DNA of 64,000 nt, from contig CM034549.1 in NCBI GenBank assembly GCA_020055645.1, forward strand, positions 1,984,001-2,048,000. Reading direction: 5' to 3'. A model generated the notes under the pieces. That model did not search any database. It worked only from the letters and a program-made list of their open reading frames with translations, and had not been told where the DNA came from. The DNA is from Tomocerus qinae. Taxonomy: Eukaryota; Arthropoda; Collembola; Entomobryomorpha; Tomoceridae. Every line of letters starts with the position of its first letter. The stretch's first letter is position 1. Positions 51,554-64,000 of this stretch are shown one piece after another. The translations under genes and the position numbers were made by a program.

Positions 51554-53482
51554 CAGCTCCCCCTCCAAACTGAGTTTCTCTGGGAGGTTTTATTGACTTT
51601 ACAATTTTTCATCATCAAACAACATCAATTTACAAAATTCAAGATTTACAACATTCACATAACAATATTTACGAGACAAATAGATAAAGTCAAATTACAA
51701 AACAAATATACATTTTACATGACAATACAAGAAAATAAATAGAGAAACACTTTCACTTCCTATGGATGTAATCTCCTCCAGTAAACAGATTTGGTCCGGT
51801 GTCGATACTCCTTGATATATTCTCCCTCCTCCAAAAATTGGTGTTTATTATAGTACTTCAAATCCATTGAATCCACTAGTAGGTGGTAGTAGTCCTTAGA
51901 ATCCTTTCCCGTACGACAATTATACTTCTCGTTCGACAGTAATCCACTTTCTCGTACGACAATAATCCATCTCCCATTTACTTTGTCTTTAAAGTGCAGA
52001 CATTTCTTCGTATAATCCTCGAGAACAACATTTGATTCTCATACGACATTTTTGAAAACTTTCTCCAGTGGTAGCTTCGTTTTGTAGTAGCATGCTTAAT
52101 CAATTCATCATTCACTGCGACCCGGGCTCAAACTCGAGACTGACGGATCCACTTAACAAGAACCATTTTGGTTACAAATATCCACCACTATCATCAACAA
52201 TATAATCATCTGCAGGCACAGCCATCGCGCATGCAGGAAACTTAACTACTATCATCACATAGATATAGCAAATCACAAACTTCAGGCAGGCTACCAATTT
52301 AAAACATGAGATACGATCCATAGAGAAGAAATAAGAAGTAAGTTCAGGGTGTCTACAACAGACTGAAATATTTCCTCGGATGGCGATTCTTCATAAATCC
52401 CAAAATATTTCTGAAAAGATGCTAGTCTGCGACGGCTTTTCGTATTCTACAATGGGGAAGAAAAGAGACAAGGTATATTTCCCCAGCATCTTTGGTTGAA
52501 ATTCTTCATCTGAGAATAACATCTCGCTATACCACTGGTACATTTGCATAAAAATTAAATATGGACTTTTTGCGATTATCCTTAGTTTTTGTCATGCACT
52601 TTCTTCATATATGGAATGAATTCAGTCTACAAAACATTCAACGAATTTCTCACATTCTTTGCGGTTCAGAGGACGGTTAATTTTTCAGTTTTTTACTGGT
52701 TAGAGTACATTCATTATTTAGTCCCTCACTAGGTGGCAGTTTTATTACTGGTTTTCTTACTCCTTATCAATGGTATCTTGACTAGTGACATGTGAGTGTT
52801 GAGTTTTGTATTATAGCTGGTAGTAGAATTTTAATAAGGAAACAAGTTTTGCGGTAAAGTTAGCATTTTTCCAATGACAGAATAGCAGGAACATTACTGG
52901 TAAATTTTTCGGTTTTTAGAATCCAATCAACTATTTAACTTCTTCTCCTAGCTCAAATCGTCAGAAAAATTTCACAATAATCTTCATGAGCAAATGGTTT
53001 TCTTCCCCCTCTGACGGTAGTTTCTCCTCTCCATAGCATTCATGGTGTGAATTTTATCAAAAACGTTTACTTTAAATTGTTTACCGGGAATTACAATACT
53101 GGTAAAAGTTGGCAAAGCAAAATCAAAACTGGTAGATAGTTCAAATTACTGAATAATTTTCAGTTCACAATATTATGGTCTTCCATCATTTTCAATAGTT
53201 TCAATTTTCCAGTAGATTGAGCAGATTTAATAGTAAATGCGTATATTTTCAGATCCGAATTTTCCAGCAGCAGCAATAGACGGCGTAAAGTTGTTGACAA
53301 AAGAGTAGGCATATAGTTTTTCAGTTACTTTAGCCACTGATAAAATACTGCTAAAATTATTCCAGCGTACTACTCAGTATAACGGAACGGCTATACCTAC
53401 CGAGTACGAAGAATAAGCAAAATATTTTTAACAGTGGATATGTAGATTAGTGCTCGTGAACCAAGTTGGACCGGCCCCCAAT

Positions 53483-53876
53483 TGTAACACAAAATGTGTG
53501 TATCCCGGGTTCCCTCGGCACGGCAACTAAAACTACTGATGAAGTTAGCAGGGCACTGAATGCAGTGCAAGATTATGCAATTCCAAAGTATGCAGTGATG
53601 GTAGTATGCCAAATAAATAGGCTGATGCTATTTAGGCAGAGAACTACGAGAGTTTCAAATAGAGAGAGAGCCTGTCTCCGGAACGGGAGCAGGAGGAGAA
53701 GATCTTCTGAGAGAAGAAATGCTTCTGAGGGAAAATGGCCCTCGGACAACTCTATTTATATAAAGATGCTCCTCCTCTCCCAAAATTACTTTGTTGCCAT
53801 TGGCTAGGCCAAATGGAACATTCCAAGTTGTTTCCAAACAACTGGAAACCTAGGAAACGAATCGGTATTCGTGACA
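53483..53876 (-). repeat. 5' LTR of the minus-strand retrotransposon
   Basis: 394 bp, the partner of the repeat at 51160, with the same ends and the same TATATAAA motif. The matching ~110-codon frames in both LTRs arise from the duplication and do not resemble a known protein. Confidence 0.92.
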
Positions 53877-53880
53877 GTAC

Positions 53881-56800
53881 TTACCAGTAATTGGTCATGT
53901 ATATTCTCATGTTGTGGTACACAGGCTTGCAAATTAAATTTGAGTTTGCAGTTCAACCTCCTAATGAGAAATAATGAAAGCGGGAGAGATTCATCAGCAT
54001 CAAAGTAGGCAATTTTCCTTAGCCATAAACAAGGTAAATGTGAGAGTATTGTAGATACCTTTATAGGCTGAAGCTGATTTAGAAGTAATACTGATTAATC
54101 TCTTGCCCATCTGTATGCTATGCAATGTATTGCCTATTGCTACTGTTAATGATCAGGGGAGAGAAGGGGTGTCTAACACTACTCAACTCTCTGACAATTA
54201 AGGGTTCTTCCATTTGTAATTGCTCGTGCCATAACAGATTATAGTACTGCTATTTTTGTATAGTTTTCCCGAATACGGCCAAATAATTGTTGTTTTTGAT
54301 CTATCTGCGTTTTCCACTTAGCTACAGTTATTATTATAGGTATACCGGGTAATGTAGAACAATGACTGAAATGAATGAACTGGCCTGGACAGCAATGCAC
54401 TGAACTTTGTATTTGAGTTTCCTCATACGTAATTTGTGCTATACTGAGATGAAAATAAGCGTGATAAAGGGAAAGGTTTATGAAAAATGATCCATCCATT
54501 CCCTAATCGGCAGTACTTACTTTGCATTTCGTTACTACTGACTGCCAAATGCATTCTGCATTAGACTTCCTTTGTAGTTGACTGATACTAGATGTGAGAG
54601 TCAAACAACAATTTCCTCGCTTTTGGGCTGTTTCCCATACTGATATACTCCATGGACATAGTATGATTGATCGACTTTTTGTGAACTAAAAATATTACTT
54701 ACATGATAACTGTGGGCGCATAAAATACATCCAAATGCCTGATTCAGGTTTCTTTACATTACAAATGATGTGACTGATTGTGAGTTGATTTGCACACATG
54801 TGTTGATCGACCCTACTACATGGAATAGCGGAAATTTATACCTTTATTGGAAAAGGAGGAATTTGCTAGCAAACGTTGACATCCGGTTGTCAAACATTAA
54901 AAGAAATGCAAATCAGTGATTTATTATCGCTGTGATTTCTATTTCATTCTTTTACATAAACGTGAGGTAATTGTGAATGAAAATTTTTTAAAAATTTATA
55001 CAGCCTTATTAATGTCGTCTTGGCCCAATAACTCAATCCCCCTGAAATCGTCGAACCTATATCGAAGTTGGAAGATTTTTCTGCGGGGTATAAATTACCT
55101 CCATTAAAAGTATTTCGCGCAAGAATTTATTTTAAGTAAATCTTAAATTGATGCTTAATAATTTCTACTGAGCATCATTTCAAACTTGTAAGGCTAGGTC
55201 GAGTAATAACCTAATAATTTTAACTCAATCAAAATTGGCTAAGGTTAGAATACATACCTATAAACCGCATTTTATTTCTTGTGTAAAGTCAAAATCAGTA
55301 GCATGTAGAAGTACCTGTGTAGTCCTAAAGCTGATAGGATTATGCAAATAAATATGATTCCAAGTTCATTCAGGCTGAATAAAGTTGCAGGAGTCATATG
55401 CTTATAACTTTTGCAAGGTCAGCATGAAGTATGAATGGATATCTCACCAACGTCTTTGCACGAACGTAAAGGAAATGAATGACAACAATGACATGTGCAG
55501 ATTGTGGAGAGTGCTGTGACATTTAATGTGAAGTTCGTTCAGCGGACAACGACGCGACCATAACTGCAAAGTAAGCCTTTTTGTTTCCTTTGATAGGAAT
55601 AGGAAAAAACACCTTCGGGTGAAGGTGGGTAGTAAAAGTAAATCAATACGAATATACTTCCCAAAAATATAGCCATAAATCTACTCTGCAGACCGCAATT
55701 TAAGAATAGAACTCCCATCAGAACAAAGAAACTCATTGAATGAGGCATGACATGCCAGCCATAATGCCTGCTTAGAAACCTCACGGTAACAACAATATTT
55801 ACCAACTATGGATCTCGTCTCAAGGTTACAGAGCTGCATCGCTATAGATAATGTATCAAACCTTTGTGGGGCGGAAGTTTGGCTATTATTGCAGTGGAAT
55901 CCATCCTCGGATTCGAATGCACTAACGCCATTTATCAATTACATTTATTTACAGAATCAGATAAAACGGCATTGATTTATATCTGGTAATTGATAGTTCA
56001 CATTTTCATAACGGGAGTAAAATCTTGATTTCATTTTGGCCAAAGATACAGTTTGTATTGAATCTCAAAATTCTGAAGCTCACGCTATACCGCTAAAAAG
56101 TTCACATAGGTATGAGTGACAGAATTACATGGCGAAAGTCATGACTTTCACTTGTGAAAGTTATATAAAGAGTTTATGCTTACATGGTGAGAGTGATATG
56201 AGATGTTACTTCTACGGGCATTGTAGATTACAATGATTAATGATTCAGGGTCAACACTGAACGAAAATGAAGGTTTGCTACAGTCGAAAAAAATTGCAAC
56301 AGACTATACGACATAAAAAATATGTTGCAACTTATGTAGAAATATGAGACGATACGGTAATTTAAATAGTCCCTGGATCTGACGTCTAAAGGTGGGATTC
56401 TTATTATGGCTACACATTTAACACTCTTCGTGTACTATTTCTTGAGATAGGAGATCTGTCTTCTTGGAGATAGACTTACAACTCACAGTCAAGAGTCGGG
56501 GTCGGGGATACTGCGCTCTTTGAAACGTAACATTATAAGAGACGAAGGTCTCTCTTTCTCAGAGGTTAATCCGCTTGCTGGATTGTATTTGCCTTACAAA
56601 GTACGTGCATGCACTTGGGATTGAGAAACTGGATGTTCAATTAATTCATTAGCAGCAGGGAAACTGAGCTACGTGCACTAGCATTAACAGAATGTTCTCC
56701 TTCATCTTTGCTTCGTCATAGTCTCTTACATCTCTGACTGTGGACTGAGTGAATCGTTTGGTAGACAAGTGCCTAAGTACATAGGATCACATTATTATCT

Positions 56801-57572
56801 TGATTATTCCATTCTATGATTTCCACGTAAGAAGGAAGGTAATGTACACTACTCTCACAAGGTCTTTATGGCTGCATAGGCAACGTTGTATCAAACACGG
56901 GCGCAGTGTAAGAAAGTAGAGCCATGAATGGATCTGAGGAGCAGACAAAGAATTTGTTAATGGATTAGCTATTTTAAGTACGATGGGATTGAAACGCAAG
57001 TGATGATTGCCTACCATAATGATATGCTAAATACCTAGGTTGGAATAGCCAAAGTGTATATTGGACTGGTTGAATTAGGAATGTATATTTAATACACCTT
57101 TTTGATATATGTGCTATACATTTAGATTAAGATGCAAGTAAGCATATGTTACGCGTAGGTATGTGATATGCATGCCTATGACTTAATTTGTTTAGCAGGT
57201 CTTGCCAAACGAATTTTGTCGGTTAAGAGGAAGAAATTCTAGTATATTGCTGGCAAAAGGTGAAATTACTTAATTGGTAGATAGTGACACAAAAGTTATC
57301 AAATATATTTGTTCACTTTCCCTCTAAGTATACATGTTACAAATGAATTATAGGCTTGTAATTTAAACCGTTTAAGGTCTATCGTAAAAAATCAGCTTTG
57401 AGCAAATTTGATTAGGTTAGGACGATTTTGAATAGAATTTGGCGAATTTTAGTAGATTTGGGTTAATTTGAGTAGATTTGGGTAGCTTTGAATAAAGGCT
57501 AATTAGAATTTTAATAAATTTGGGTGAATTTGGATTTAGATGGTAGCCTGTTTAATTTTAATAAAATTTTGA
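53881..57572. other. Intergenic, no gene supported
   Basis: Two overlapping minus-strand frames at 55539-55938 are 85-88 codons long. One is partly hydrophobic, but neither has a recognised motif or a convincing exon partner. A short array of AGATTTGGGT / GAATTTGGGT-like motifs lies at about 57435-57535. No other gene or RNA gene is visible. Confidence 0.4.
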
Positions 57573-57782
57573 AATAGCGGAATACCTTGAGTATACACAT
57601 TATAGTGTGTTAGAATAGAGTATAGCCCGTATTTATTCACCAAAAGTCTTCAAAATTTCCAAAAAGAGGCAGAAGGTAATATAATACGTTTTGAATTTTG
57701 AAGACTGTTGCTAAATAAATACGGGCTATATTCTAATCATAAGTAATACACACAAAGTGTATGCTCAAGTTATCCCGCTATT
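57573..57782. mobile_element. Small palindromic MITE-like element, about 210 bp
   Basis: The two halves are inverted copies. AATAGCGGAATACCTTGAGT at the left end matches the complement of the right end with a few changes. The strongest part is TATAGCCCGTATTTATT (about 57622-57638) against its complement near 57713-57731, followed by the pair CAAAAGTCTTCAAAATT / AATTTTGAAGACTG. There is no coding capacity. Ends and target duplication are not certain; a TA next to each end is compatible with a Tc1/mariner-type MITE. Confidence 0.65.
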
Positions 57783-60700
57783 AACCAACCTTAATCTTTC
57801 CCCAAGGGGTTAAACACAGTGCCTGAGAGTGGGAGTCATCTGATGCCCTTCCTGACTAAAATTTTCTGTTGCTCATCAGAGATCATGTTCATGCAGAGCT
57901 GAGTGAGTCATCATCCAAATTAATTGGATGTAAGCTACATGTTCTAAACAGTGAACCATTGCAGTAGATAGCAAGTAACAGCAGACAGCAGTGAATTAAT
58001 TATAATTAGTATTGTAGCAGCGGTAGTGAAATATTCTATATGCAGTGTCAGTCAGTAGTAGGTCTATTCTGTTACTGTCCTGCAATATAAGTTTATGTGT
58101 ACTATTAAAATAATATAGCACAACTTGTATTTTTGTGTTTTCATTTTTGTGCTGTGATGTCTCATCAATGACGACTATTCCACTGTAGTGATTCGATTTG
58201 AAATGAACCAATAACCTTAAATCCCAACCCCTTAACTTAACATAACATCGATCTGCTTATGGGAAATCTGTGAAAAATAAGATCTTCTGTTTAGAATGAA
58301 GTTGCATTGCATAGAGAATTATAATAGGAGGGTAGGAGCGACTTTGTTGGGTATACGGTGACAACAAGTAAAGTGACAGTATTAGTTCCTTGACTTCGTT
58401 CAACTACGTTGTGATTATGTTGAGAAACAGGTGAGCATCTACAATGATGCATTAGTTGAATTAGGATACATACAAGCCATAATTCAAACCTTAAGTCTTA
58501 TTATTAGACTATTGCAAATTACATTTGGCAAAAAATCTTAGAATGTAAAACCCAAGTGGAGTGCTCTTGTTCTTACTATTTATGTGTTAGCACTGTGGAG
58601 TAGATTGTGGATCACATTCAGCATTTATGCAAGTCAATAAATCCTTCACTTCTACACCAAATGTCGATGTTCCTAATGTAATGTAATTTTGGCAAATGTT
58701 CTTTGTGGTGTAAGGAGTTGTTTATGTTAAAAAGCCCGTGAAAGTGCATTTGAACTCCGCAGCAACTGGAGTAGGATCAAAGTTTTCGAAGAGTGACTAA
58801 ATTGTAATTTTTTCTACGTCTAAGTGAATCTAATAAACTTAACAATTTCTTAGTTGTGCCGTGCATTTTAAAATACCTACACAAAGTTTGGTTTTCGTCA
58901 AATCGCAAATGCAAAGATAAGGAATATTTTCCAGATCTGATAACGTTTCTAAAACTTGATGATTTGAGTGCTGAATCGCCATCAAAATGACATCATTAAT
59001 GGGAAAACATCACCTTTACTGGTTCAGATATGTTACAAAGCTGTTTATGTCTGTAGGGGTTGGTACGGGATTGCTCATTCCATTGATTTGTCGTTGTTGA
59101 CAAAATTACTTAAGACGAGGCTCCAAGACTGCCTGTCATAACAGTCTTGAATAAATATCAAGAAAAGTAACATGCACTGGTAATTGATTGGCTATGCTGT
59201 AGTGCTGCTACTTTGAAGCTGTTTTCTCGTATACTTGTTTGTGAACAAGTGAGGATAACGTACTTAACTGGCAAATAGCTGTGCATTTCTTGTGTGGGTA
59301 AGTTTAACTTTGAATGTTGTAGACGTTTAGTAGACTGCGTAGAACAGCATCCGTATGCCATATAGTCTTTTGCTTATGACGTAATATTCCTTCCAGTGGT
59401 ATGGTTATGGTTAATGTCAAATCATAGAAGCATTTTATAGTTAAAAATAAAGTCGGGCCGGGAGTGCTGAGGGAGATGACGGGATGAGAGAGTTGTATGA
59501 AATTGCAGGCCGTGACAGTGTCAGATGAAATTGGATTTAGGAGCGACCGGAGCCATAACTAGAGAGCCATCAACCGTGAATTCCTTAATGTTGATGACTA
59601 CTCAGACTGTACTGATGAGATGTTGTTATGTCCCTTGCTACGGCTACACGCAAAAGAATTTGGCTCACTTGAGTAGCTTGATTTTTATGTTAATGTCTGC
59701 TTACTTTACAGTGCCCGTTAAACTGCACACCGTAAGTAACCTACCGTAAAACTCATTCATTTGCATATTTTTAATAGGAAATGGCAAGGTCGCAATTTGT
59801 AATGAGGCAGGTGGCTAAATGTTTTCGTCGTTAGTTCTATGAAATGTAAATATGATGTTGATGACAAAGTACTATACGGTAGACTTATAGGATAGGTATC
59901 GACTTATATATCGTCATACTCATGCTGACCCTTTTTAAAAGGCTCCAAAAACAAATGGCAATTTGTGAATTGCTTTGGGAGTGGAGTTGAAAGTCACGTA
60001 AATTGTGGCTAATTGTATCTACGACTTAAAATGTTCTTGAGACCAGAACTTAATTATGTAGATTTTAAAATCTCACTCTCTCCCTTTTCTACTCGTTGTG
60101 AAGCTTTTGAGCCAGAAGTTCAATGGAGTGTGCTCTTCAAGACTTGCCGCAACAATTGCACAAAGGACAGTCTCACCGACATGGAATGCTGATTTTTCAG
60201 CGCGCATATATATAGCATATCTTCACACTACTCTCCCGCATTAGCCAAGACTTTCTTTGAACCGTGACAGTTAAATTAGATTAAAATGTCGTTGGCTTCG
60301 GCTGGCTCTCAACCAATGGGCTTAGTACAGATAATATGAATGGCTGAGAAAAATAATTATTGATGTCTACTAGTTCCCATATGTGAGCTTACCTTGGAAT
60401 CCCCTTGATTATGTTCTTCCAAAGCTTACTGGCGACTTATTTTCTTGTATTCAGAGGAAATTAAAATACATACTCTTACTAAGACTGTGTCTAAAGGCTT
60501 AGTTAAAATATGAAAAATGAGATGACTAGGACTAAACTGACTCAATGACTACGAGCCTGGAGTCAAAGTAATTGACCTGTTTCTTTCAGGATTTTTTGAC
60601 AAATATGAAATCGCAGTTATCTGAAAAGCGAAGCTGCAAATTATTGAAGATACTAAAACAGATGCTACACTAAATCCAAAAATTTCCTTTCAATAGTTGT

Positions 60701-62150
60701 TAGGTGTGAATGGAACTGGGAATTACATTGTCATCTCAGTGATTTTGAAGAGATGACTGCATTGAAATTCATTTGCCAAAGGAGTAGAACAACAAAAGAA
60801 ATGTTGCTAAAAGCATACAATTTAAAAGTTTGCAGGTTGCGTAATTCAAATTTTAGGACCAGCTCAGCTAGCTCAGCATTTCATAAATGTATTCATGGCA
60901 TTCAAGGCCATGTTCATTGTACCAACTCATCAATTTTTATAAAATGTAGAACAGATTCGGCTGAGTTGTTTCCATAGGCTTATGGATTATGAAGATTTTG
61001 TGGTCTTCATGAAACAGTGAAAGCTTGACTCGAAATCAAATGACGAGATGGTGCATTGCAATGCATTGCTTTGTTCTTTATAGTTAAGTCTACTGACATC
61101 TCTTAAAGAAATTGCAAACAAAAGAAACACTAGTCGAAAAAGTTGCTGCAACTTCTTCAAGGACTTGCTCCGCAAAAGAAGAAATGAAGTTTTTAACAAG
61201 CAAAAGCAGGCTTAATTATGAAACTTTAATTCACAGAAGACATGGCATTATTATGTTTACAGAAGTTTTTGTTCCAAAGAATAAGCAGCGCATAGTATAG
61301 TGGCTGGGGCTTACATTATTATTTAAAAGGGATTATAAAATAAATTAACACCAACGAAACGTAATTATTTGTGCAATACTCAGTACCGATACAAAAAAGT
61401 ACTTTCTCTTTGATAACTTCACATTAAAATTTTCCCAGTATTCACCCCGTCAAAATTTCCTTCTACTAAAATGCTGGTGAAAGACAGGTGAAAGTTTCAT
61501 AACATAGTAGATACAGAATTTGCACGTGACAAAATTTTCAATTAATTTTTGCCCCCTCAATTAAGTCCTGAAAGGTTAAAGTGCTGCATCTATCCTTTGG
61601 GTCATACGGTAATGTGCAATGTCCTGATTTATTTCAATTTTGTAATGGGAACGTTACATCATTAATTTAATTGTAACAATAACCAAACGTTTATAAAATG
61701 TTAACTATGACATATGAATTATTCATACTTCGTTTAAAAAATTATCGCCCACTAAGCCTTTGTCAAATTATTATATTACGAGCCCGTCAATATACCCAGG
61801 CCGTCACTATACTCAGGCCTTAACAAAAATGCGAATAAATTCGCACGACAGGATTCTAGAGGGATTTGCCTGGAATTGAATGTGAGATAGTAAGGCCAAC
61901 ACACCAACCTCCCCTACTTCTCACACCGAAACAGAGCCCCCAGCAGTGATGGCCATCAGACGCCGTTTTATGGTCAAATTGGCCATCAGTGGCGGCCACT
62001 GTTAGGGGAAAATATATGAAGCCATGACGGTTAGCCGCCGCCGCCGTTTTTCCCAAAATTCCAGCCGCCGCGGCCACTAAATATCACGACTGGGAGTTCT
62101 GCATCCAAATCGAGGGAACACAGTCCTTGTCCGGTTTATTAATTTTTAGA
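57783..62150. other. Intergenic, no gene supported, with a GC-rich patch
   Basis: Short frames at 59525-59749, 60753-60977 and 61112-61300 have no recognised domain. The first ends at a good donor-like site (ACC|GTAAGT at about 59731), so it could be an exon of an unrecognised gene. A patch at about 61880-62090 is GC-rich and includes a GCC run (CCGCCGCCGCCG near 62036-62047). It interrupts otherwise AT-rich DNA. Confidence 0.35.
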
Positions 62151-62680
62151 GCATTGACCATCAATTAGGCCGTATAAATTTGACCACCTTTTCCTTTTTC
62201 GTAAAAAACGTAAGTGTTTACGTTTCTAAAAGTTACAAAAAAATAAATAAAATGTCTTATTTTGTAGTCCGATATTTATAGATTAGTGATTTAAATCATT
62301 ATTTCACACTACAAATGTTTTATATTTGATTGGTTTGCGTAGTAGTTTTAGACTGAGACGCTGTCCCTCTGGCACCTTTAAGTAAAGAAGGCATTGCTTT
62401 TTTGTTCCTTGCCAACAATTAGACGATGTATATTTGACCAACAATTAGGCCAATATAAAGATTGTAACTTTAAGTGACCAATTAAAAACTATTGCAAATG
62501 CATAAAAGTTTGACCAACATGTCCTACGATAACTTCTACGTACAGGAAAGACTGCGATCTATACTCGCTGTGGTAAGTTTTAAAATTGTTGAATTTGTTA
62601 ACAGAGTGACTACGTCGGTAATCCCTTCCACAGTAACTGAAAAGTCGAAGTCAGATCAGTCGCCCGTAAAGTAAACTTAA

Positions 62681-62940
62681 AACTAAACTTAAACATTACC
62701 ACTGATTGGAGTTACGGGACACTCAATGCTCAATCGGCTACGATGAAGGCGGGGACTGACTCCAATCAGTGCTAATGTTTAAGTTGAGGGAGGAGAATAT
62801 GCAGTTTAGTTTTCCAGTCCAAATTGTCAACATACATGGTTAGGCTAGAAAAGGTTATAGTATTGACAATTTAGTGTTGACAATTCGGGGGTGAATCACT
62901 CCCAGACCTACCTTGGTACTTGACGTGAGCTTGACAATTT
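62681..62940. repeat. Fold-back segment with TTGTCAACA repeats, related to the 39-41 kb element
   Basis: TTAAACATTACCACTGATTG at 62691-62710 is repeated in reverse complement at 62760-62784 with one change, giving a hairpin. Just downstream, at 62823-62940, TTGACAA/TTGTCAA motifs recur. Read on the minus strand, the stretch ending near 62892 gives ACCCCCGAATTGTCAACACT. This closely resembles the start of the fold-back element at 39035-39053 (ACCCCCAATTTGTCAACACT). It looks like a diverged or partial relative. Confidence 0.55.
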
Positions 62941-64000
62941 TTGGAACTCCCACTCAATTTTCATTACAAAATAATTTTGAAGTCTTCGTCAAGTAGTGAT
63001 ATAGAATTTGGCTGTTAAAGTTACCACAGATGTGGTAAGTTTTTTTAAACAAAAATTATTAAATTTCAGACAAAAATTAACAGTTCGCCGCTAGGAATCG
63101 ATGCCTGTAATCTTTTTTATTGCCAGCGGATCTGAGCTGTGCACTATACTTGTGCTTGCGTTGCTTGGGCTAATATTAGCTGTTGTTGAAGGGATGTAGG
63201 AAAGTCGGTGCACAGTACGCCGTATGAAAGTGCTAATAGTAAGTAATAATAAATCTAACAATACTAAAATATTAAGGGCTTTAACATTAAAAACATTATT
63301 AGATAAGGCCAGATTTAGAGGGTATTTAGTACTTACATTGATATGATTGTGCTGAAAGGATGGTTCCGATTTAGATTTGATTTATACTATATGGGTATAG
63401 TATGTTTGTAACAAATATATACTATTGTTTACATACATGGAAGACAATTATTGTATCTGGCACAATGGTTACCGACATCCAGGGATATTTTGGAAGGTTA
63501 CAAATGATTGTGTATTTTGGTGTAGGCGTGGACTACTTATTGCTTACTGCCGATATGTACATAAGAATAATACATACTTATTTGACACGTGCCGTGTTGC
63601 AGTAATTATTCTGCTGCGATTCGCTTCACTGCTTCATCATCGTTTACATCATTTACTCATAAAGTACACAGCATCAGAATCGCTAGCCATAAGTCATATG
63701 CCCTACATTACACCCCACAGTTCAGTGGACATTGAATTCATTTTATTGCCGTTATCTTTCTGTATTATTGCATTCTCACACTAACATTACTCATTCTATT
63801 CTGGCTTTTCTTACAATTTACTCTTATGTTGTAGCAGAACTACTCTGAATAAATTATGGCCAGTCTTGCATCTCTAAGCAGTCTGCTCTCAGCGATGTGT
63901 TAATAGCATATAAATGCAGCCCAGTATAATTCGAATCGATTTGCTTATGTCCAACAGTTTGCTTGCATTATCATTATTGTAGCTATATTTGCTACTTGCA
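62941..64000. other. Intergenic, no gene supported
   Basis: Two overlapping frames at 63402-63784 (67 and 119 codons) are in different phases of the same DNA. Neither has recognisable motifs. No repeats are evident. Confidence 0.35.

Larger units (their letters stand above)
51156..53880 (-). mobile_element. Non-coding LTR retrotransposon (non-autonomous), 2.7 kb
   Basis: Two 394-bp long terminal repeats (51160-51553 and 53483-53876) flank 1929 bp. GTAC borders both sides (51156-51159 and 53877-53880) as a 4-bp target duplication. Orientation is set by the inner flanks. Read on the minus strand, a purine-rich tract (AGTTTGGAGGGGGAGCTG, complement of 51554-51571) precedes the LTR at the low-coordinate end. 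A sequence starting ATTGGGGGCCGG, a possible primer-binding site, follows the LTR at the high-coordinate end. The interior has no gag or pol frame, so replication proteins must come from another element. The 4-bp duplication fits Ty3-like integration, but the family cannot be set without coding sequence. Confidence 0.9.

Noticed and set aside
55539-55938. Two overlapping minus-strand frames, one partly hydrophobic
   Set aside because: No start context, splice partner or domain could be found; AT-rich DNA often gives such frames.
63402-63784. 119- and 67-codon plus-strand frames near the window end
   Set aside because: They overlap in two phases, have no recognised domain and no clear exon structure.

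Overview
The window looks like a piece of an arthropod nuclear genome, possibly a springtail. It is AT-rich. Its genes are split by GT-AG introns, many of them only 60-120 bp. It carries an arthropod-type multi-pass chemoreceptor, CLIP-like six-cysteine modules, and several families of fold-back and LTR elements. The organism is an inference: no marker gene fixes the species. All gene models were spliced by eye from reading frame, splice sites and domain continuity, and every one closes in frame.

Layout. 1-5.9 kb: no gene recognised. 6.3-10.9 kb (+): an eight-exon mitochondrial NADP-dependent isocitrate dehydrogenase. 11-16.9 kb: intergenic. 17.1-26.3 kb (+): a 14-exon inter-alpha-trypsin-inhibitor heavy-chain-like (ITIH-like) secreted protein (VIT + vWA) that ends in a CLIP-like six-cysteine module. 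Its ninth intron holds an intronless antisense gene (22.8-23.4 kb) joining solenoid-like repeats to a C-terminal RING finger. 27.1-29.1 kb: a GACGTC-rich minisatellite with a 94-bp higher-order unit, plus a flanking unclassified block. 29.8-33.3 kb (+): a second ITIH-like gene with the same intron phases and the same CLIP-like tail. 35.3-37.0 kb (-): a secreted beta-trefoil (ricin-B-type) lectin-like protein. 39.0-40.8 kb: a 1.77-kb fold-back element. 42.4-44.6 kb (+): a compact single-domain beta-trefoil lectin-like protein. 45.8-47.1 kb (+): a two-exon gustatory/odorant-type receptor. 47.3-47.9 kb: long hairpins. 51.2-53.9 kb: a young, non-coding LTR retrotransposon lying on the minus strand. 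54-64 kb: no gene supported, but two or more small fold-back elements.

How the genes may relate. Apart from the isocitrate dehydrogenase and the receptor, the recognisable genes have extracellular or recognition-type folds (VIT/vWA, CLIP-like, beta-trefoil lectin). A local set of matrix or humoral-defence genes is a reasonable inference but not shown. The most unusual items are the VIT-vWA-CLIP architecture, present in two tandem copies, and the solenoid-RING gene nested in one of them.
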